Shown in pieces: positions 31,798 to 41,734 of a stretch of 64,000 bases of DNA; positions within the stretch are counted from its first letter, which is position 1; each line of letters starts with the position of its first letter. The position numbers and the translations under genes were made by a program. The DNA is taken from the NCBI RefSeq assembly GCF_040459645.1, contig NZ_JARVHQ010000001.1, forward strand, positions 1-64,000. Reading direction: 5' to 3'. This stretch comes from Bacillus cereus group sp. RP43. Its GTDB lineage: Bacteria; Bacillota; Bacilli; Bacillales; Bacillaceae_G. The notes under the pieces were generated by a model that worked only from the letters and a program-made list of their open reading frames with translations, did not search any database and was not told where the DNA came from.

Positions 31798-33613
31798 ATT
31801 CTTGATAAGAACGCTCTAATTCATCAATTAAGGAACCAACGTAAGAAACAGCTTTACGGATTGCATCTGGTTTTGACATATCTACTCCGGCGTGTTTCAT
31901 TAATTCGAGTGGTTTCATCGTACCACCAGCGCGAAGTACATCTAACCAGCGATTAACGGCAGGTTGCCCTTCTTCTTTAATCATTTGGGCTACTGCGGTA
32001 GATGCAGTGAGACCTGCGGAATATGTGTAAGAATATAATCCCATATAATAATGAGGTTGACGCATCCAAGTTAAGCCGGCACCTTCATCAATTTCTACAG
32101 AATCTCCCCAGAATGTAGAAAGGACATTTGTTTTTATTTCGGTTAAATTTGTAGCTGTAAGTGCATGTCCTTCTTCTGCTAGAGTATATACTCTACGTTG
32201 ATATTCACCCTCAAGTAAGTGAGTAACAAAGTTATGATAATATGTGCCAAGTAGTTGCAGAATAACCCATCTGCGCATTCTCTTATCTTCAGTAGTCGCT
32301 AGTAAATGCTGGGCTAATAGTAATTCATTCATCGTTGATGGTGCTTCAATAAAGTACATAGATGGGCGTACATTCATAATACGCTGATTTTTATTTGCTA
32401 AATAAAAATGGCCAGCATGTCCAAATTCATGAGCTAATGTGAAACATCCGCGCATCGTACCCTGCCATGTAATTAAAATATATGGGTGAGAACCGTATGG
32501 ACTAGAGCAGAAGGCACCTGTTGATTTTCCTACGTTATCTGCAAGGTCTACCCATCTCTCTTTAAATCCTTTTTCGATAATAGTACTATATTCAGGTCCT
32601 AATACTTTTAAAGATTCTTGAATTAATTTACCAGCTTCTTCGTATGTGATTGTCGGATTAAATTCAGGATCTAAAGGTGCGTGTAAGTCACAGAAAAGCA
32701 TTTGGTCAAGCCCTAATACTTTCTTTTTTAAATCTGCAAAACGGCGCATATGAGGCGCTAACTCGTTATAAATAATATCTAGTTGATTGTTATACATTTC
32801 AAGTGGAACTTTTTGAGGTTCTAAAAGCATATGGGTAACGGACTCGTACTTGCGTAAACGAGAAAGTGTCACTTGTTTTTTTACTTCAGTAGCATATGTA
32901 GTTGCAACTGTATTCTTATATCGTTTCAATGTGGAAACAAATGATGAATATGCTTCTCTACGTATATATGCGCTTGGAGAAAATTCATATTTGCTTTCAA
33001 ATAATGCAAACGATACAGGCAAATCATTTCCTTGTTCATCTTGTATAGAAGAGAAATCCATATCGGCTAATTTAGTCATGCCGTAAATTTTGTAGGGGGA
33101 ACTATGAACTTCACCGAGTGCAGCAAGAGCTTCTTCTGTTTCAGGAGAGAGAGTATGCTGCCTGTTTTTGAGTACCTCTAGTAATGATTTACGGAAAGGT
33201 TCGAGTTTTGTTTCCTCAGTTAAATATTTTTCAATTGTTCCTTCTTCAAATGAGAGGATTTCGTTATGAATAAAGGATAGTGCAGTATGTACTTTCGTTC
33301 CTAAAGCGGAAATTTTGGAAGAGTTCGCTTGAATAACTGGATCTGTACGATCAGCGGAATCTTTTAAATTTGCATATGTGCCGAGTTTTGTTAACTTCAT
33401 TAAAAGCTCTTCTTCTAAAAGCAGGCAATTTAATAAGGTAGCGGGGCTAGTGTGTAATTGTCCTTTAAATGCATCGAGTCTTTTTATATCATTTTCTAAT
33501 ACATTTAGTGCAGTGTGCCATTCATCATCAGACTTATACAAATCAGAAAGATCCCATGTTAGTTCAGTAGGAACTTCCGCGCGAATAAGGCGTTTCTCAA
33601 TTACATGTTTCAT
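31796..33613 (-). CDS. pepF: Oligoendopeptidase F
   Basis: Cytoplasmic M3 family zinc peptidase of 605 residues that cleaves short peptides. The active site is LAHEFGHAGH (HExxH), with the third ligand Glu in the downstream IEAPSTMNELLLAQ region. The N-terminal helical part is complete. ATG at 33613 has AAGGGGGAT upstream. Transcribed alone, convergent with the radical SAM gene. Confidence 0.96.
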   Translation of the reverse strand: MKHVIEKRLIRAEVPTELTWDLSDLYKSDDEWHTALNVLENDIKRLDAFKGQLHTSPATLLNCLLLEEELLMKLTKLGTYANLKDSADRTDPVIQANSSKISALGTKVHTALSFIHNEILSFEEGTIEKYLTEETKLEPFRKSLLEVLKNRQHTLSPETEEALAALGEVHSSPYKIYGMTKLADMDFSSIQDEQGNDLPVSFALFESKYEFSPSAYIRREAYSSFVSTLKRYKNTVATTYATEVKKQVTLSRLRKYESVTHMLLEPQKVPLEMYNNQLDIIYNELAPHMRRFADLKKKVLGLDQMLFCDLHAPLDPEFNPTITYEEAGKLIQESLKVLGPEYSTIIEKGFKERWVDLADNVGKSTGAFCSSPYGSHPYILITWQGTMRGCFTLAHEFGHAGHFYLANKNQRIMNVRPSMYFIEAPSTMNELLLAQHLLATTEDKRMRRWVILQLLGTYYHNFVTHLLEGEYQRRVYTLAEEGHALTATNLTEIKTNVLSTFWGDSVEIDEGAGLTWMRQPHYYMGLYSYTYSAGLTASTAVAQMIKEEGQPAVNRWLDVLRAGGTMKPLELMKHAGVDMSKPDAIRKAVSYVGSLIDELERSYQE

Positions 33614-33699
33614 TTAATGTATCCCCCTTATTTTAAGTATCTAAAAATATAATACTAGAAAATTCAGTGAAATGAAAATATTTTACATTTTTATACATG

Positions 33700-33740
33700 A
33701 AAAAGAAGGACAAGCATAAAAAATGCTTGTCCTTCTTTTT
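33700..33740 (-). terminator. Intrinsic terminator after guaC
   Basis: AAAAAGAAGGACAAGCA and its complement around TAAAAAA, with T runs on both strands; placed to end guaC transcription. Confidence 0.85.
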
Positions 33741-33751
33741 AAATTTAAGAA

Positions 33752-34735
33752 TTAATATACTTTATCGCCGTTGAAAATAGAGTTTTTCACGACTACATAA
33801 TCTACAGTACGAATTGCATCTAATTTTGTTCCACCAGCGTAAGAAATAGAGGATTGAAGATCTTGTTCCATTTCGATTAAAGTGTCTTCTAAAGAACCTT
33901 TATGCTCAACGAACATTTTCTTACCTTCAACGTTTTTCTTCTCACCTTTTTGGAATTCAGAAGCTGAGCCGAAGTACTCTTTATAAAGTTTGCCATCTTT
34001 TTCGATTGTTTCCCCTGGAGATTCTTCATGACCAGCGAATAGAGAACCGACCATAACCATAGTTGCTCCAAATCGAATTGATTTAGCTACGTCGCCATGT
34101 GTACGAATACCACCGTCAGCGATAATTGGCTTACTTGCAGCTTTTGCACACCAGCGAAGTGCAGCTAGCTGCCAACCGCCAGTTCCAAAGCCTGTTTTAA
34201 TTTTAGTAATACAAACTTTGCCAGGTCCAATACCAACTTTTGTTGCATCAGCACCAGCGTTTTCTAATTCTCTTACCGCTTCTGGAGTTCCAACGTTTCC
34301 AGCGATAACGAAGCTTTCTGGTAAATGTTTTTTAATATGTTGAATCATGTTGATCACAGCATTAGAGTGACCATGTGCGATATCGATTGTAATGTATTCA
34401 GGTGAAAGTTGCTCAGCAGCTAATTGTTGTACGAATTCGTACTCGTCTTCTTTAACACCAACGCTAATTGAAGCAATTAATCCACGTGATTGCATATCTC
34501 TAATGAATGAAATTCGTTTCTCTGGTTGGAAACGATGCATGATATAGAAGTAATTATTTTCAGCTAAATAAGTTGCGATTCTTTCATCGATAATCGTTTG
34601 CATATTTGCAGGTACGACAGGTAATTTAAATTTATGTTTTCCTAAAGTGACAGTTGTATCACATTCAGATCGGCTATTTACAATGCATTTTGCAGGAATT
34701 AATTGAATGTCTTCATAGTCAAATACGTTTTCCAT
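33752..34735 (-). CDS. guaC: GMP reductase
   Basis: NADPH-dependent reductive deamination of GMP to IMP, 327 residues. It belongs to the IMPDH/GMPR barrel family: [19 protein letters not shown], then [17 protein letters not shown] with the catalytic Cys, then [19 protein letters not shown]. Two ATGs in tandem (34738, 34735) follow AGGGGTG; the second has better spacing. Purine interconversion gene controlled by the PurBox pair just upstream, so it is probably coregulated with purA. Confidence 0.95.
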   Translation of the reverse strand: MENVFDYEDIQLIPAKCIVNSRSECDTTVTLGKHKFKLPVVPANMQTIIDERIATYLAENNYFYIMHRFQPEKRISFIRDMQSRGLIASISVGVKEDEYEFVQQLAAEQLSPEYITIDIAHGHSNAVINMIQHIKKHLPESFVIAGNVGTPEAVRELENAGADATKVGIGPGKVCITKIKTGFGTGGWQLAALRWCAKAASKPIIADGGIRTHGDVAKSIRFGATMVMVGSLFAGHEESPGETIEKDGKLYKEYFGSASEFQKGEKKNVEGKKMFVEHKGSLEDTLIEMEQDLQSSISYAGGTKLDAIRTVDYVVVKNSIFNGDKVY

Positions 34736-34749
34736 CATTTACACCCCTA

Positions 34750-34793
34750 AAATACGAATATTTTATTTTTATTGATTAAAAATGTTCGTCCAT
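34750..34793 (-). promoter_or_regulatory. PurBox pair upstream of guaC
   Basis: Inverted boxes at 34780-34793 (ATGGACGAACATTT, minus) and 34750-34763 (AAATACGAATATTT, plus) keep the GAA core and T-rich flanks and are 16 bp apart, exactly as at purA. Another CGAAC/GTTCG motif lies at 34916-34920. The consensus is partial in each box. Confidence 0.6.
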
Positions 34794-35007
34794 AGGATAA
34801 TTTACATCATTTTTATTAAGAAGTCAAAGATTTTCTTAACATTTTTTTTGAAAGAAGCTAATATCTTTTAAAAATAACGTTAAAAACGAATTTAAATAGT
34901 TTTTATATGCATAACGTTCGTTTATAAAAAAAGTAAGGAAAGTTGCGATAATTGCATAAAATTGCATGTGTGCTTCTTATTTTGGGTGAGGGGGCTGGGG
35001 AAATACT

Positions 35008-35973
35008 ATGAAAAAGCTAATACTAACAATAGGAATAACTTTGTTGGGTGTTGCCGGATGTAGCAATAATGATGCATTTGATAAGGCGAAGAAACAAGGA
35101 GATTTAGCACTGGAAAATAAAGAATACGATAGAGCATTCGCGTCTTTTGAATTAGCATTAAAAGAAAATAAGGATGACCGAGAAGTAAGGCTGAAGATGA
35201 ATCAAACGAATAAAATGATTGAAGTATTGCAGGAAAGTAATATAGACCGGGCAATTTCGTTATTGAGGGAAATTGAAAATGATTCTGCTAGTTCAGTTAT
35301 ATTAGCCAAACAAGCAAAAGAAAAACGAGAAGCTTTATCTAATCAAAAAGATGAGGAAGAAAAATATAAGCAAATGCTTGCTAAAGTAGAAGAGTTGAAA
35401 AACCAACAGAAGTTTGTGGATGTAAAAGAGCAACTGAACGTAATTATTAGGGAAACGAAAGGGAAAGAACAGTTTAAAATATATTATCAAAATGCGAATG
35501 AACAAATTACACAGATTGTGCCGAGGGCAGTAGAGGTAGATAAAACAAAAGATGAGAATAGTAAGGAAGAAAAGGTAATAGAAGAGAAGCCGAAGAAAGA
35601 AAGTGTTATTACCGGTCAGAAGGCAGAATATATTGCTAAACTAAACAGTATTGAGGAGAGTTTGAAGAAACTCGATTACTTATATGAGAACGGAATTACA
35701 ACTGAAATGAAAGAAGGAGAAGTTAGAAGATACGATGCATGGGATCAAGCTTTAAATGAGATTTATGGTGTTTTGAAAAATCAACTTTCTACAAGTGAAA
35801 TGAACACTTTGAGAGAGAAACAGCGTGAATGGATTACGTATCGAGATCGCAAGGCGGAAGAAGCTTGGAATGAATCTGGACAGGGAACATTGTCAGGGAT
35901 AGCAACTATTTCATCGAATGCAACTAGTACGAGGGAAAGGTGCTATCAGTTAGTTGAACAGTATATGAAGTGA
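35008..35973 (+). CDS. Lipoprotein with C-terminal LprI/DUF1311-like domain
   Basis: Lipoprotein of 321 residues. The signal peptide ends in the lipobox VAGC (Cys19 region), then a Lys/Glu-rich, coiled-coil or TPR-like stretch (about 25-195). The C-terminal domain has WDQALNEIYGVLKNQL and LREKQREWITYRDRKAEEAW, the signature of the DUF1311/LprI lysozyme-inhibitor family. Exported and anchored outside the membrane. Its target is unknown. No operon partner; a hairpin follows at 36028. Confidence 0.8.
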   Translation: MKKLILTIGITLLGVAGCSNNDAFDKAKKQGDLALENKEYDRAFASFELALKENKDDREVRLKMNQTNKMIEVLQESNIDRAISLLREIENDSASSVILAKQAKEKREALSNQKDEEEKYKQMLAKVEELKNQQKFVDVKEQLNVIIRETKGKEQFKIYYQNANEQITQIVPRAVEVDKTKDENSKEEKVIEEKPKKESVITGQKAEYIAKLNSIEESLKKLDYLYENGITTEMKEGEVRRYDAWDQALNEIYGVLKNQLSTSEMNTLREKQREWITYRDRKAEEAWNESGQGTLSGIATISSNATSTRERCYQLVEQYMK

Positions 35974-36027
35974 TAGAGGTTTATTTTTATAATGGAATAA
36001 TTTTTTGAAATAGAAAATTTCTATATA

Positions 36028-36059
36028 AAAAGGTGGATTACGAATGATTCGCCTTTTTA
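36028..36059 (+). terminator. Terminator-like hairpin after the lipoprotein gene
   Basis: AAAAAGGTGGATT against GATTCGCCTTTTT, an imperfect stem with G-T pairs and a T-rich end. Confidence 0.6.
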
Positions 36060-36165
36060 TGTGAGCTTTCAAGTATAATGAATAAGGTGATAATAACGTA
36101 TATGATGATTCATTGATAGGAAAAGCGAAAAAAGAAAATAATATAGAATAAAAAGAGGTTAATAT

Positions 36166-37611
36166 ATGAGTAAAAAAAGTTTTTCTGATTATGCATTAAG
36201 TAAAGAAATTGTAAGAGCGCTTACTGGTTTAGGATATGAACATCCAACGGAAGTGCAAGGAGAGGTTATTCCAGTTGCCTTGCAAAAGAAAGACCTTGTC
36301 GTGAAATCACAGACTGGAAGTGGAAAAACCGCTTCATTTGGCATACCACTTTGTGAAATGGTGGAGTGGGAAGAGAATAAGCCACAAGCTTTAGTTTTAA
36401 CACCGACGAGAGAGCTTGCGGTGCAAGTAAAAGAAGATATTACGAATATAGGCCGCTTCAAAAGAATTAAGGCTGCTGCAGTTTATGGTAAATCTCCATT
36501 TGCACGTCAAAAATTAGAGTTAAAGCAAAAAACACATATTGTAGTTGGGACTCCTGGCCGTGTGTTAGATCATATTGAAAAAGGTACTCTTTCTTTAGCG
36601 TGTTTGAAGTATTTAGTTATTGATGAAGCAGACGAAATGCTGAATATGGGCTTTATCGATCAAGTAGAGGCAATTATTGACGAGTTACCTACAAAACGAA
36701 TGACAATGTTATTTTCGGCAACACTTCCAGAAGATGTTGAAAAGTTATCTCGTAAGTATATGGATTCGCCAACGCATATTGAAATTAAGGCTGCTGGGAT
36801 TACAACAGATAAAATTGAACATACACTTTTTGAGACGAGAGAAGAGGAGAAGCTTTCACTTCTTAAAGATGTAACAACGATTGAGAATCCAGATAGTTGT
36901 ATTATTTTTTGCCGTACACAAGAAAATGTAGATCACGTATTTAAACAGTTAGATCGTGTTAACTATCCTTGTGACAAAATACATGGTGGTATGGTACAAG
37001 AAGATCGTTTTGAAGTTATGGACGATTTTAGAAAAGGAAAGTTCCGTTATTTAGTAGCGACAGATGTAGCAGCTAGAGGAATTGATATTGATAATATTAC
37101 ACATGTTATTAACTATGATATTCCATTAGAAAAAGAAAGTTATGTACATCGTACGGGAAGAACGGGACGAGCTGGTAATAAAGGAAAAGCTATTACATTC
37201 ATAACACCGTATGAAAATAGATTTTTAGAAGAGATTGAGGAGTACATCGGCTTTGAAATTCCAAAGGCGCTTGCACCTTCAAAGGAAGAAGTTATGAAAG
37301 GGAAAGCAGTATTTGAGGAAAAGATACATGCTAAACCAATTATAAAGAAAGATAAAAATGCGGACCTAAACAAAGGAATTATGAAATTGTACTTTAATGG
37401 CGGGAAGAAAAAGAAAATTAGGGCGGTAGATTTCGTCGGTACAATTGCTAAAATTAAAGGTGTTACAGCAGAAGATATAGGCATTATTACAATACAAGAC
37501 AATGTTTCTTACGTTGAAATATTAAATGGAAAAGGACCACTTGTTTTAAAAATCATGAAAAACACAACGATTAAAGGGAAACAATTAAAGGTTCATGAAG
37601 CAATTAAATAA
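36166..37611 (+). CDS. dbpA: DEAD-box RNA helicase DbpA/YxiN
   Basis: ATP-dependent RNA helicase of 481 residues for 50S assembly. Motifs in order: Q motif region ([16 protein letters not shown]), [36 protein letters not shown], and [12 protein letters not shown]-terminal RRM-like domain (about 405-481) fits the DbpA/YxiN type that recognises 23S rRNA hairpin 92. ATG at 36166 follows AAAGAGG. Single gene, ended by a bidirectional terminator. Confidence 0.94.
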   Translation: MSKKSFSDYALSKEIVRALTGLGYEHPTEVQGEVIPVALQKKDLVVKSQTGSGKTASFGIPLCEMVEWEENKPQALVLTPTRELAVQVKEDITNIGRFKRIKAAAVYGKSPFARQKLELKQKTHIVVGTPGRVLDHIEKGTLSLACLKYLVIDEADEMLNMGFIDQVEAIIDELPTKRMTMLFSATLPEDVEKLSRKYMDSPTHIEIKAAGITTDKIEHTLFETREEEKLSLLKDVTTIENPDSCIIFCRTQENVDHVFKQLDRVNYPCDKIHGGMVQEDRFEVMDDFRKGKFRYLVATDVAARGIDIDNITHVINYDIPLEKESYVHRTGRTGRAGNKGKAITFITPYENRFLEEIEEYIGFEIPKALAPSKEEVMKGKAVFEEKIHAKPIIKKDKNADLNKGIMKLYFNGGKKKKIRAVDFVGTIAKIKGVTAEDIGIITIQDNVSYVEILNGKGPLVLKIMKNTTIKGKQLKVHEAIK

Positions 37612-37654
37612 ACAAAAAAACTATCCACTTCAAACAGGTGGATAGTTTTTTGTT
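37612..37654. terminator. Bidirectional terminator between dbpA and the DUF1836 gene
   Basis: AAAAAACTATCCAC (37615-37628) pairs with GTGGATAGTTTTTT (37638-37651). Confidence 0.88.
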
Positions 37655-38214
37655 TAAGATTCTTTGAGATCATCAACTAATTTTTCTGCTAAACGTCTAT
37701 ACATATTACTCATAGTTACGAAGGATGTTAGTAATAAAAACTTTTCTAGTGTTGGATCTTCTAAGGAAGAAACCTCATTTACTTCCGTAACGCGCTTATT
37801 TACGTCTTGCTTAAAGCTTTCCACATTGGTTTCAGTAAGAGAAAGATAATCTTTATATAGAGTATTTAATTCGAATGTATCATCGTTTATTAACGGTGCA
37901 TTTATATTTTCTAAGGAGCTTTTTATATCATTAATGGAAAGTGCTCCTTTTAATTGATAAATTAAGCTGATTAAAATCATATGTTCTTTTGAATACTTTT
38001 TATTTTTGATAGGGATGAATAGTTTCCCTTTTGCGTAATTGTTAATCATTGTTTTTGTTAATACTTTTTCATCATCAGTTCTCGTTGTATCCGCATAAGT
38101 ATTCTCAAATAGTTGGACAACTTGGTCTACATATAAGTCGACATTTGGGATATCCTCAAGTTTAATATTTTTTTCTAAATGTAATGATTCAAGTAATGTA
38201 TTTATATTTTCCAC
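37654..38214 (-). CDS. DUF1836 domain protein (putative HTH)
   Basis: Protein of 186 residues, mostly helical, matching the DUF1836 family. The central part TKTMINNYAKGKLFIPIKNKKYSKEHM has the look of a MerR-like helix-turn-helix and is the conserved part of the family; LISLIYQLKG follows. No ligand domain is evident. GTG at 38214 follows GAGGGG. Likely a DNA-binding protein; target unknown. Confidence 0.72.
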   Translation of the reverse strand: MENINTLLESLHLEKNIKLEDIPNVDLYVDQVVQLFENTYADTTRTDDEKVLTKTMINNYAKGKLFIPIKNKKYSKEHMILISLIYQLKGALSINDIKSSLENINAPLINDDTFELNTLYKDYLSLTETNVESFKQDVNKRVTEVNEVSSLEDPTLEKFLLLTSFVTMSNMYRRLAEKLVDDLKES

Positions 38215-38378
38215 GTAGAACCCCTCACTTTTATAACTTAGTGGAACTTAATGTTTAGTATATCTTTAAATATGGTATTACGAAACAAATGAAATGTAAA
38301 TGTTGACCCGTATGAATAATATATATATAATTATAAGTAGTTATCAAAACTACATGTAATTATATGAGGGGTGTTTAT

Positions 38379-39026
38379 ATGAATGCTTATGTAAGAGAAC
38401 CGGTTAATGCATTTACTCACTTAGGAGGAGCTGTATTATCATTTATTGCATTATTAGCTATGATTGTGAAAGTTTCTGTTAAGATGCCATCTTTTGCTGC
38501 AATTACAGCTGTTATTTTATTTGGTATCGGGATGATGGTCCTTTATATGGCGTCAGCTGTGTATCATAGTGTCGTAGCCAGTGAACGTGTTATTTATTTC
38601 TTTAGGAAGCTAGATCATTCTATGATTTTTATATTAATTGCAGGTACATATGCACCCTTTTGCTTAATTACATTAAATTCGGCAAACGGTTTACTATTAT
38701 TTTGTTTAGTTTATGCAACGGCAATTTGTGGTATTGTTTTTAAAATGTTTTGGTTTAATTGTCCAAGATGGTTATCGACAGCAATTTATCTTCTGATGGG
38801 TTGGTTAATCGTTCTATTCTTTGCACCGCTAGCTGAGAATTTAAGTACAGGAGGTATTATTTTCTTAGTACTTGGAGGCATTTTTTATACAATTGGTGGG
38901 TTTATTTACGGTGCGAAGCCAAAATGGTTGGAGTTTAAATATATGGGACACCATGAAATTTTTCATGTTTTTGTATTGTTAGGTAGTCTTGCGCATTTTC
39001 TAAGTGTATATTGTTACGTAATTTGA
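38379..39026 (+). CDS. Hemolysin III family membrane protein (PAQR)
   Basis: Seven-helix membrane protein of 215 residues in the HlyIII/PAQR family. The conserved residues are visible: THLGGAVLS, SAVYHSV, KLDHSMIFILIAGTYAPF, and C-terminal HEIFHVFVLLGSLAHF, whose histidines fit the PAQR metal site. Named after a B. cereus hemolytic protein, but most family members are not toxins. ATG at 38379 uses GAGGGGTG as SD. Confidence 0.87.
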   Translation: MNAYVREPVNAFTHLGGAVLSFIALLAMIVKVSVKMPSFAAITAVILFGIGMMVLYMASAVYHSVVASERVIYFFRKLDHSMIFILIAGTYAPFCLITLNSANGLLLFCLVYATAICGIVFKMFWFNCPRWLSTAIYLLMGWLIVLFFAPLAENLSTGGIIFLVLGGIFYTIGGFIYGAKPKWLEFKYMGHHEIFHVFVLLGSLAHFLSVYCYVI

Positions 39027-39027
39027 T

Positions 39028-39067
39028 AAAAAACGCCACGTGATGTCTGTTATGTGGCGTTTTTTTA
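39028..39067 (+). terminator. Intrinsic terminator after the HlyIII gene
   Basis: AAAAAACGCCAC (39028-39039) pairs with GTGGCGTTTTTT, followed by further T. Confidence 0.85.
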
Positions 39068-39209
39068 TTACCTGATTTAAATCGTGTATTGTACAAAATA
39101 ATTATGGGATAAAATGTAAGTTTCTGTGTTCGCATAATAAACATAGGATAAGAAATATGTGATATACTTTGAGAAGTTTATAATGAATGAAATATGGAGG
39201 ACTATAATT

Positions 39210-40226
39210 ATGGCAATACTTGTAACAGGTGGAGCAGGATATATTGGTAGTCATACATGCGTAGAATTACTAAAAAACGGTTACGAAATTATAGTAGTAG
39301 ATAATCTTTCGAATAGCTCAGTAGAGTCTATAAATCGAGTGAAAGAGATAACAGGAAAACAGTTTAAATTTTATAAAGAAGATATTTTAAATCGAGAAGC
39401 ACTTGATACGATTTTTGAAGAAAATACAATTGAAGCTGTTATTCACTTTGCAGGCTTTAAGGCTGTAGGGGAATCAGTAGCAATTCCGTTAACGTATTAT
39501 CATAACAACATTACAAGCACATTAGTGCTATGTGAAGTGATGCAGAAGCATGATGTGAAGAAGATGATCTTCAGTTCATCTGCAACAGTGTATGGTATCC
39601 CAGAAACATCACCAATTACGGAGGAGTTTCCGTTAAGTGCAACAAATCCATATGGTCAAACGAAATTAATGATTGAACAAATTATGCGTGATGTAGCATT
39701 TGCGGATGCAGAATGGAGTATCGCATTACTTCGTTATTTCAACCCATTTGGTGCGCATGAAAGTGGACGTATTGGAGAAGATCCAAACGGAATTCCAAAT
39801 AACTTAATGCCATATGTAACACAAGTAGCAGTAGGTAAGCTAAAGGAATTGAGTGTATTTGGAAATGACTATCCAACAAAAGATGGCACGGGTGTCCGTG
39901 ATTATATTCATGTTGTAGACCTAGCCAATGGCCATGTAAAGGCACTTGAAAAGGTACTTGGCACTACTGGGATAGATGCATACAATCTTGGTACAGGTAC
40001 TGGTTATAGTGTGTTGGAAATGGTTGAAGCATTTGAAAAGGTTTCAGAAAAGGAAGTTCCTTATAAAATTACGGAGCGTCGCCCTGGTGATGTGGCAGTA
40101 TGTTTTGCAGATGCATCGAAAGCGAAGCGTGAATTAGGATGGGAAGCAAAACGCGGATTAGAAGAGATGTGTGCAGACTCTTGGAGATGGCAATCAAATA
40201 ACAAAAATGGCTATCTAGAAGTTTAA
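39210..40226 (+). CDS. galE: UDP-glucose/UDP-GlcNAc 4-epimerase
   Basis: Short-chain dehydrogenase fold epimerase of 338 residues from ATG at 39210 (ATGGAGG upstream). NAD site [16 protein letters not shown], catalytic Ser in SSSATVYG and the YGQTK Tyr-Lys pair. At the sugar-pocket gate the sequence [16 protein letters not shown] puts Cys298 where E. coli GalE has Tyr299. Enzymes with Cys there, such as the human one, also convert UDP-GlcNAc and UDP-GalNAc. It is convergent with the pel operon and could supply its UDP-GalNAc; this is inference. Confidence 0.95.
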   Translation: MAILVTGGAGYIGSHTCVELLKNGYEIIVVDNLSNSSVESINRVKEITGKQFKFYKEDILNREALDTIFEENTIEAVIHFAGFKAVGESVAIPLTYYHNNITSTLVLCEVMQKHDVKKMIFSSSATVYGIPETSPITEEFPLSATNPYGQTKLMIEQIMRDVAFADAEWSIALLRYFNPFGAHESGRIGEDPNGIPNNLMPYVTQVAVGKLKELSVFGNDYPTKDGTGVRDYIHVVDLANGHVKALEKVLGTTGIDAYNLGTGTGYSVLEMVEAFEKVSEKEVPYKITERRPGDVAVCFADASKAKRELGWEAKRGLEEMCADSWRWQSNNKNGYLEV

Positions 40227-40236
40227 TAAACAGATA

Positions 40237-40275
40237 AAAAAATGACCTTTTTGCGGGAGCAAAAGGTCATTTTTA
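40237..40275. terminator. Bidirectional terminator between galE and pelG
   Basis: AAAATGACCTTTTTGC and GCAAAAGGTCATTTT pair around GGGA, with T-rich ends on both strands. Confidence 0.85.
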
Positions 40276-40276
40276 T

Positions 40277-41734
40277 TTATTTATTTCCATTAAGTTTATT
40301 AGCAAATTTAGTAAAGAAAGTTCGTCGTTTTATAGGAGCATTTGACTGACAAAACGTGTAGTAATCAATATCTTTAATGTAAGTAAAGAGTCTAGAAATA
40401 GCATATAAGAATGTAATAGAAGATCCGAGTGCAAAACTAATACCGTAACCATTGAACCCAAATGGAAGTAGAAGAAGACTTAATAACAGGTTTGCAAAAA
40501 AGAACAGAGCCGATGTTCGAAATGCCCCTTTACGATCTTCAAAATATAAGAGTAGTAACGTAATAACAAGAACCATACCGTTTGCATAAGCACCAATTAT
40601 AGTCAGTTGCAAAATAGAGTATTCAAGTGTTACGTTCCCAGACTGTGAACTAAACATCCATATTATAAAAATAATAAGTAAAGAAAAAATACCTTGATTA
40701 CGAAGTATTCGTTCCATTTCTTGTTTTAGGACAAAGTTCATTGACTCTTTTAATTGTAAAATTGTATTTAATGTTGCCCCATTGTTAACTGAGCCGAAGA
40801 ACTTCTTATACCGTTCATAAAATCTTGTTTCAATGGATACCACGAAGAAAATATAGGTTGGGATAATACTTAAATAAGCCCAGAAAACAGAGGTATCATA
40901 TATTTGATGATAAATAAATGTGTTTTCAATATTTCCTCGCCCTTCTCCGAACCAAATAACAAAGTTACATACCCAAATGCCAATATTGTAAAGTAGGCTC
41001 GACCAAAATAGTTCTGGATATTTATCTAAATAAGAAAGAAAGGTAAATTGTTCAGTAGCATCACTATTTGGAAACATTCGTACAATAACTATACTTAACC
41101 ACACTAATGTAATGAAAGTCCCGATTGTAAAAGAAATTAAAAGTAATAGGGCAAATCCATGTTCTATTCCAAGTGTTGGATGCCAGTAAGCGATAAGCGC
41201 AATTCCAGATAAGGAGAAAATGGAACCAATTAAAAATGCAAGAGCGATGGACTGATAATCTTTAGCTGCTGTTAAATAAATGGATTGAATCCAAATGATG
41301 TTTAAAGCTAAAAATAAAAATAGCATTACGATTTTATAATACAAGGCTAATGGTGTAAAAATTGCAAACAAAAGCCATAAGATAATAGCTAAGAAAAGTG
41401 TGATTTTCGTCATTCCTAAAAAGGAAGAAAATACTTTATCAGCTTTTTGCTCGTATAAAAGGTCAGCCACATATCTAGTTACGATGAGCTGCAAGGCACC
41501 ATATATGATTTGAGAAAAAATAAAGCAGTATGAAATTGAAATGGTGAAAAGGCGCTGTTCCTCAATTGAAATAGAATGGAACAAACTTAAAATGTATCGA
41601 ATAGCTGTTACCGCTAAAATAACGACTAACCAAGGACCAGCTGTAACAAATAATGAAAATCCGTACGCTTTTATTCTGGAAGAATAGTAGTCTTCTTGGA
41701 ATAATTTTTGTAAACGAAACCCTATTCCTGCCAT
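40277..41734 (-). CDS. pelG: Pel polysaccharide flippase-like membrane protein PelG
   Basis: Integral membrane protein of 485 residues with about 12 hydrophobic helices, beginning MAGIGFRLQKLFQEDYYSSR as other PelG proteins do. PelG belongs to the MOP/MATE-like exporter superfamily and forms the inner-membrane synthase-transport complex with PelD, PelE and PelF. Last gene of the operon; overlaps pelF by 13 bp. A bidirectional terminator follows. Confidence 0.93.
   Translation of the reverse strand: MAGIGFRLQKLFQEDYYSSRIKAYGFSLFVTAGPWLVVILAVTAIRYILSLFHSISIEEQRLFTISISYCFIFSQIIYGALQLIVTRYVADLLYEQKADKVFSSFLGMTKITLFLAIILWLLFAIFTPLALYYKIVMLFLFLALNIIWIQSIYLTAAKDYQSIALAFLIGSIFSLSGIALIAYWHPTLGIEHGFALLLLISFTIGTFITLVWLSIVIVRMFPNSDATEQFTFLSYLDKYPELFWSSLLYNIGIWVCNFVIWFGEGRGNIENTFIYHQIYDTSVFWAYLSIIPTYIFFVVSIETRFYERYKKFFGSVNNGATLNTILQLKESMNFVLKQEMERILRNQGIFSLLIIFIIWMFSSQSGNVTLEYSILQLTIIGAYANGMVLVITLLLLYFEDRKGAFRTSALFFFANLLLSLLLLPFGFNGYGISFALGSSITFLYAISRLFTYIKDIDYYTFCQSNAPIKRRTFFTKFANKLNGNK

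Noticed and set aside
34741..35007. Purine riboswitch before guaC
   Set aside because: None of the conserved purine-aptamer loops or a terminator is visible; PurBox pairs explain regulation better.
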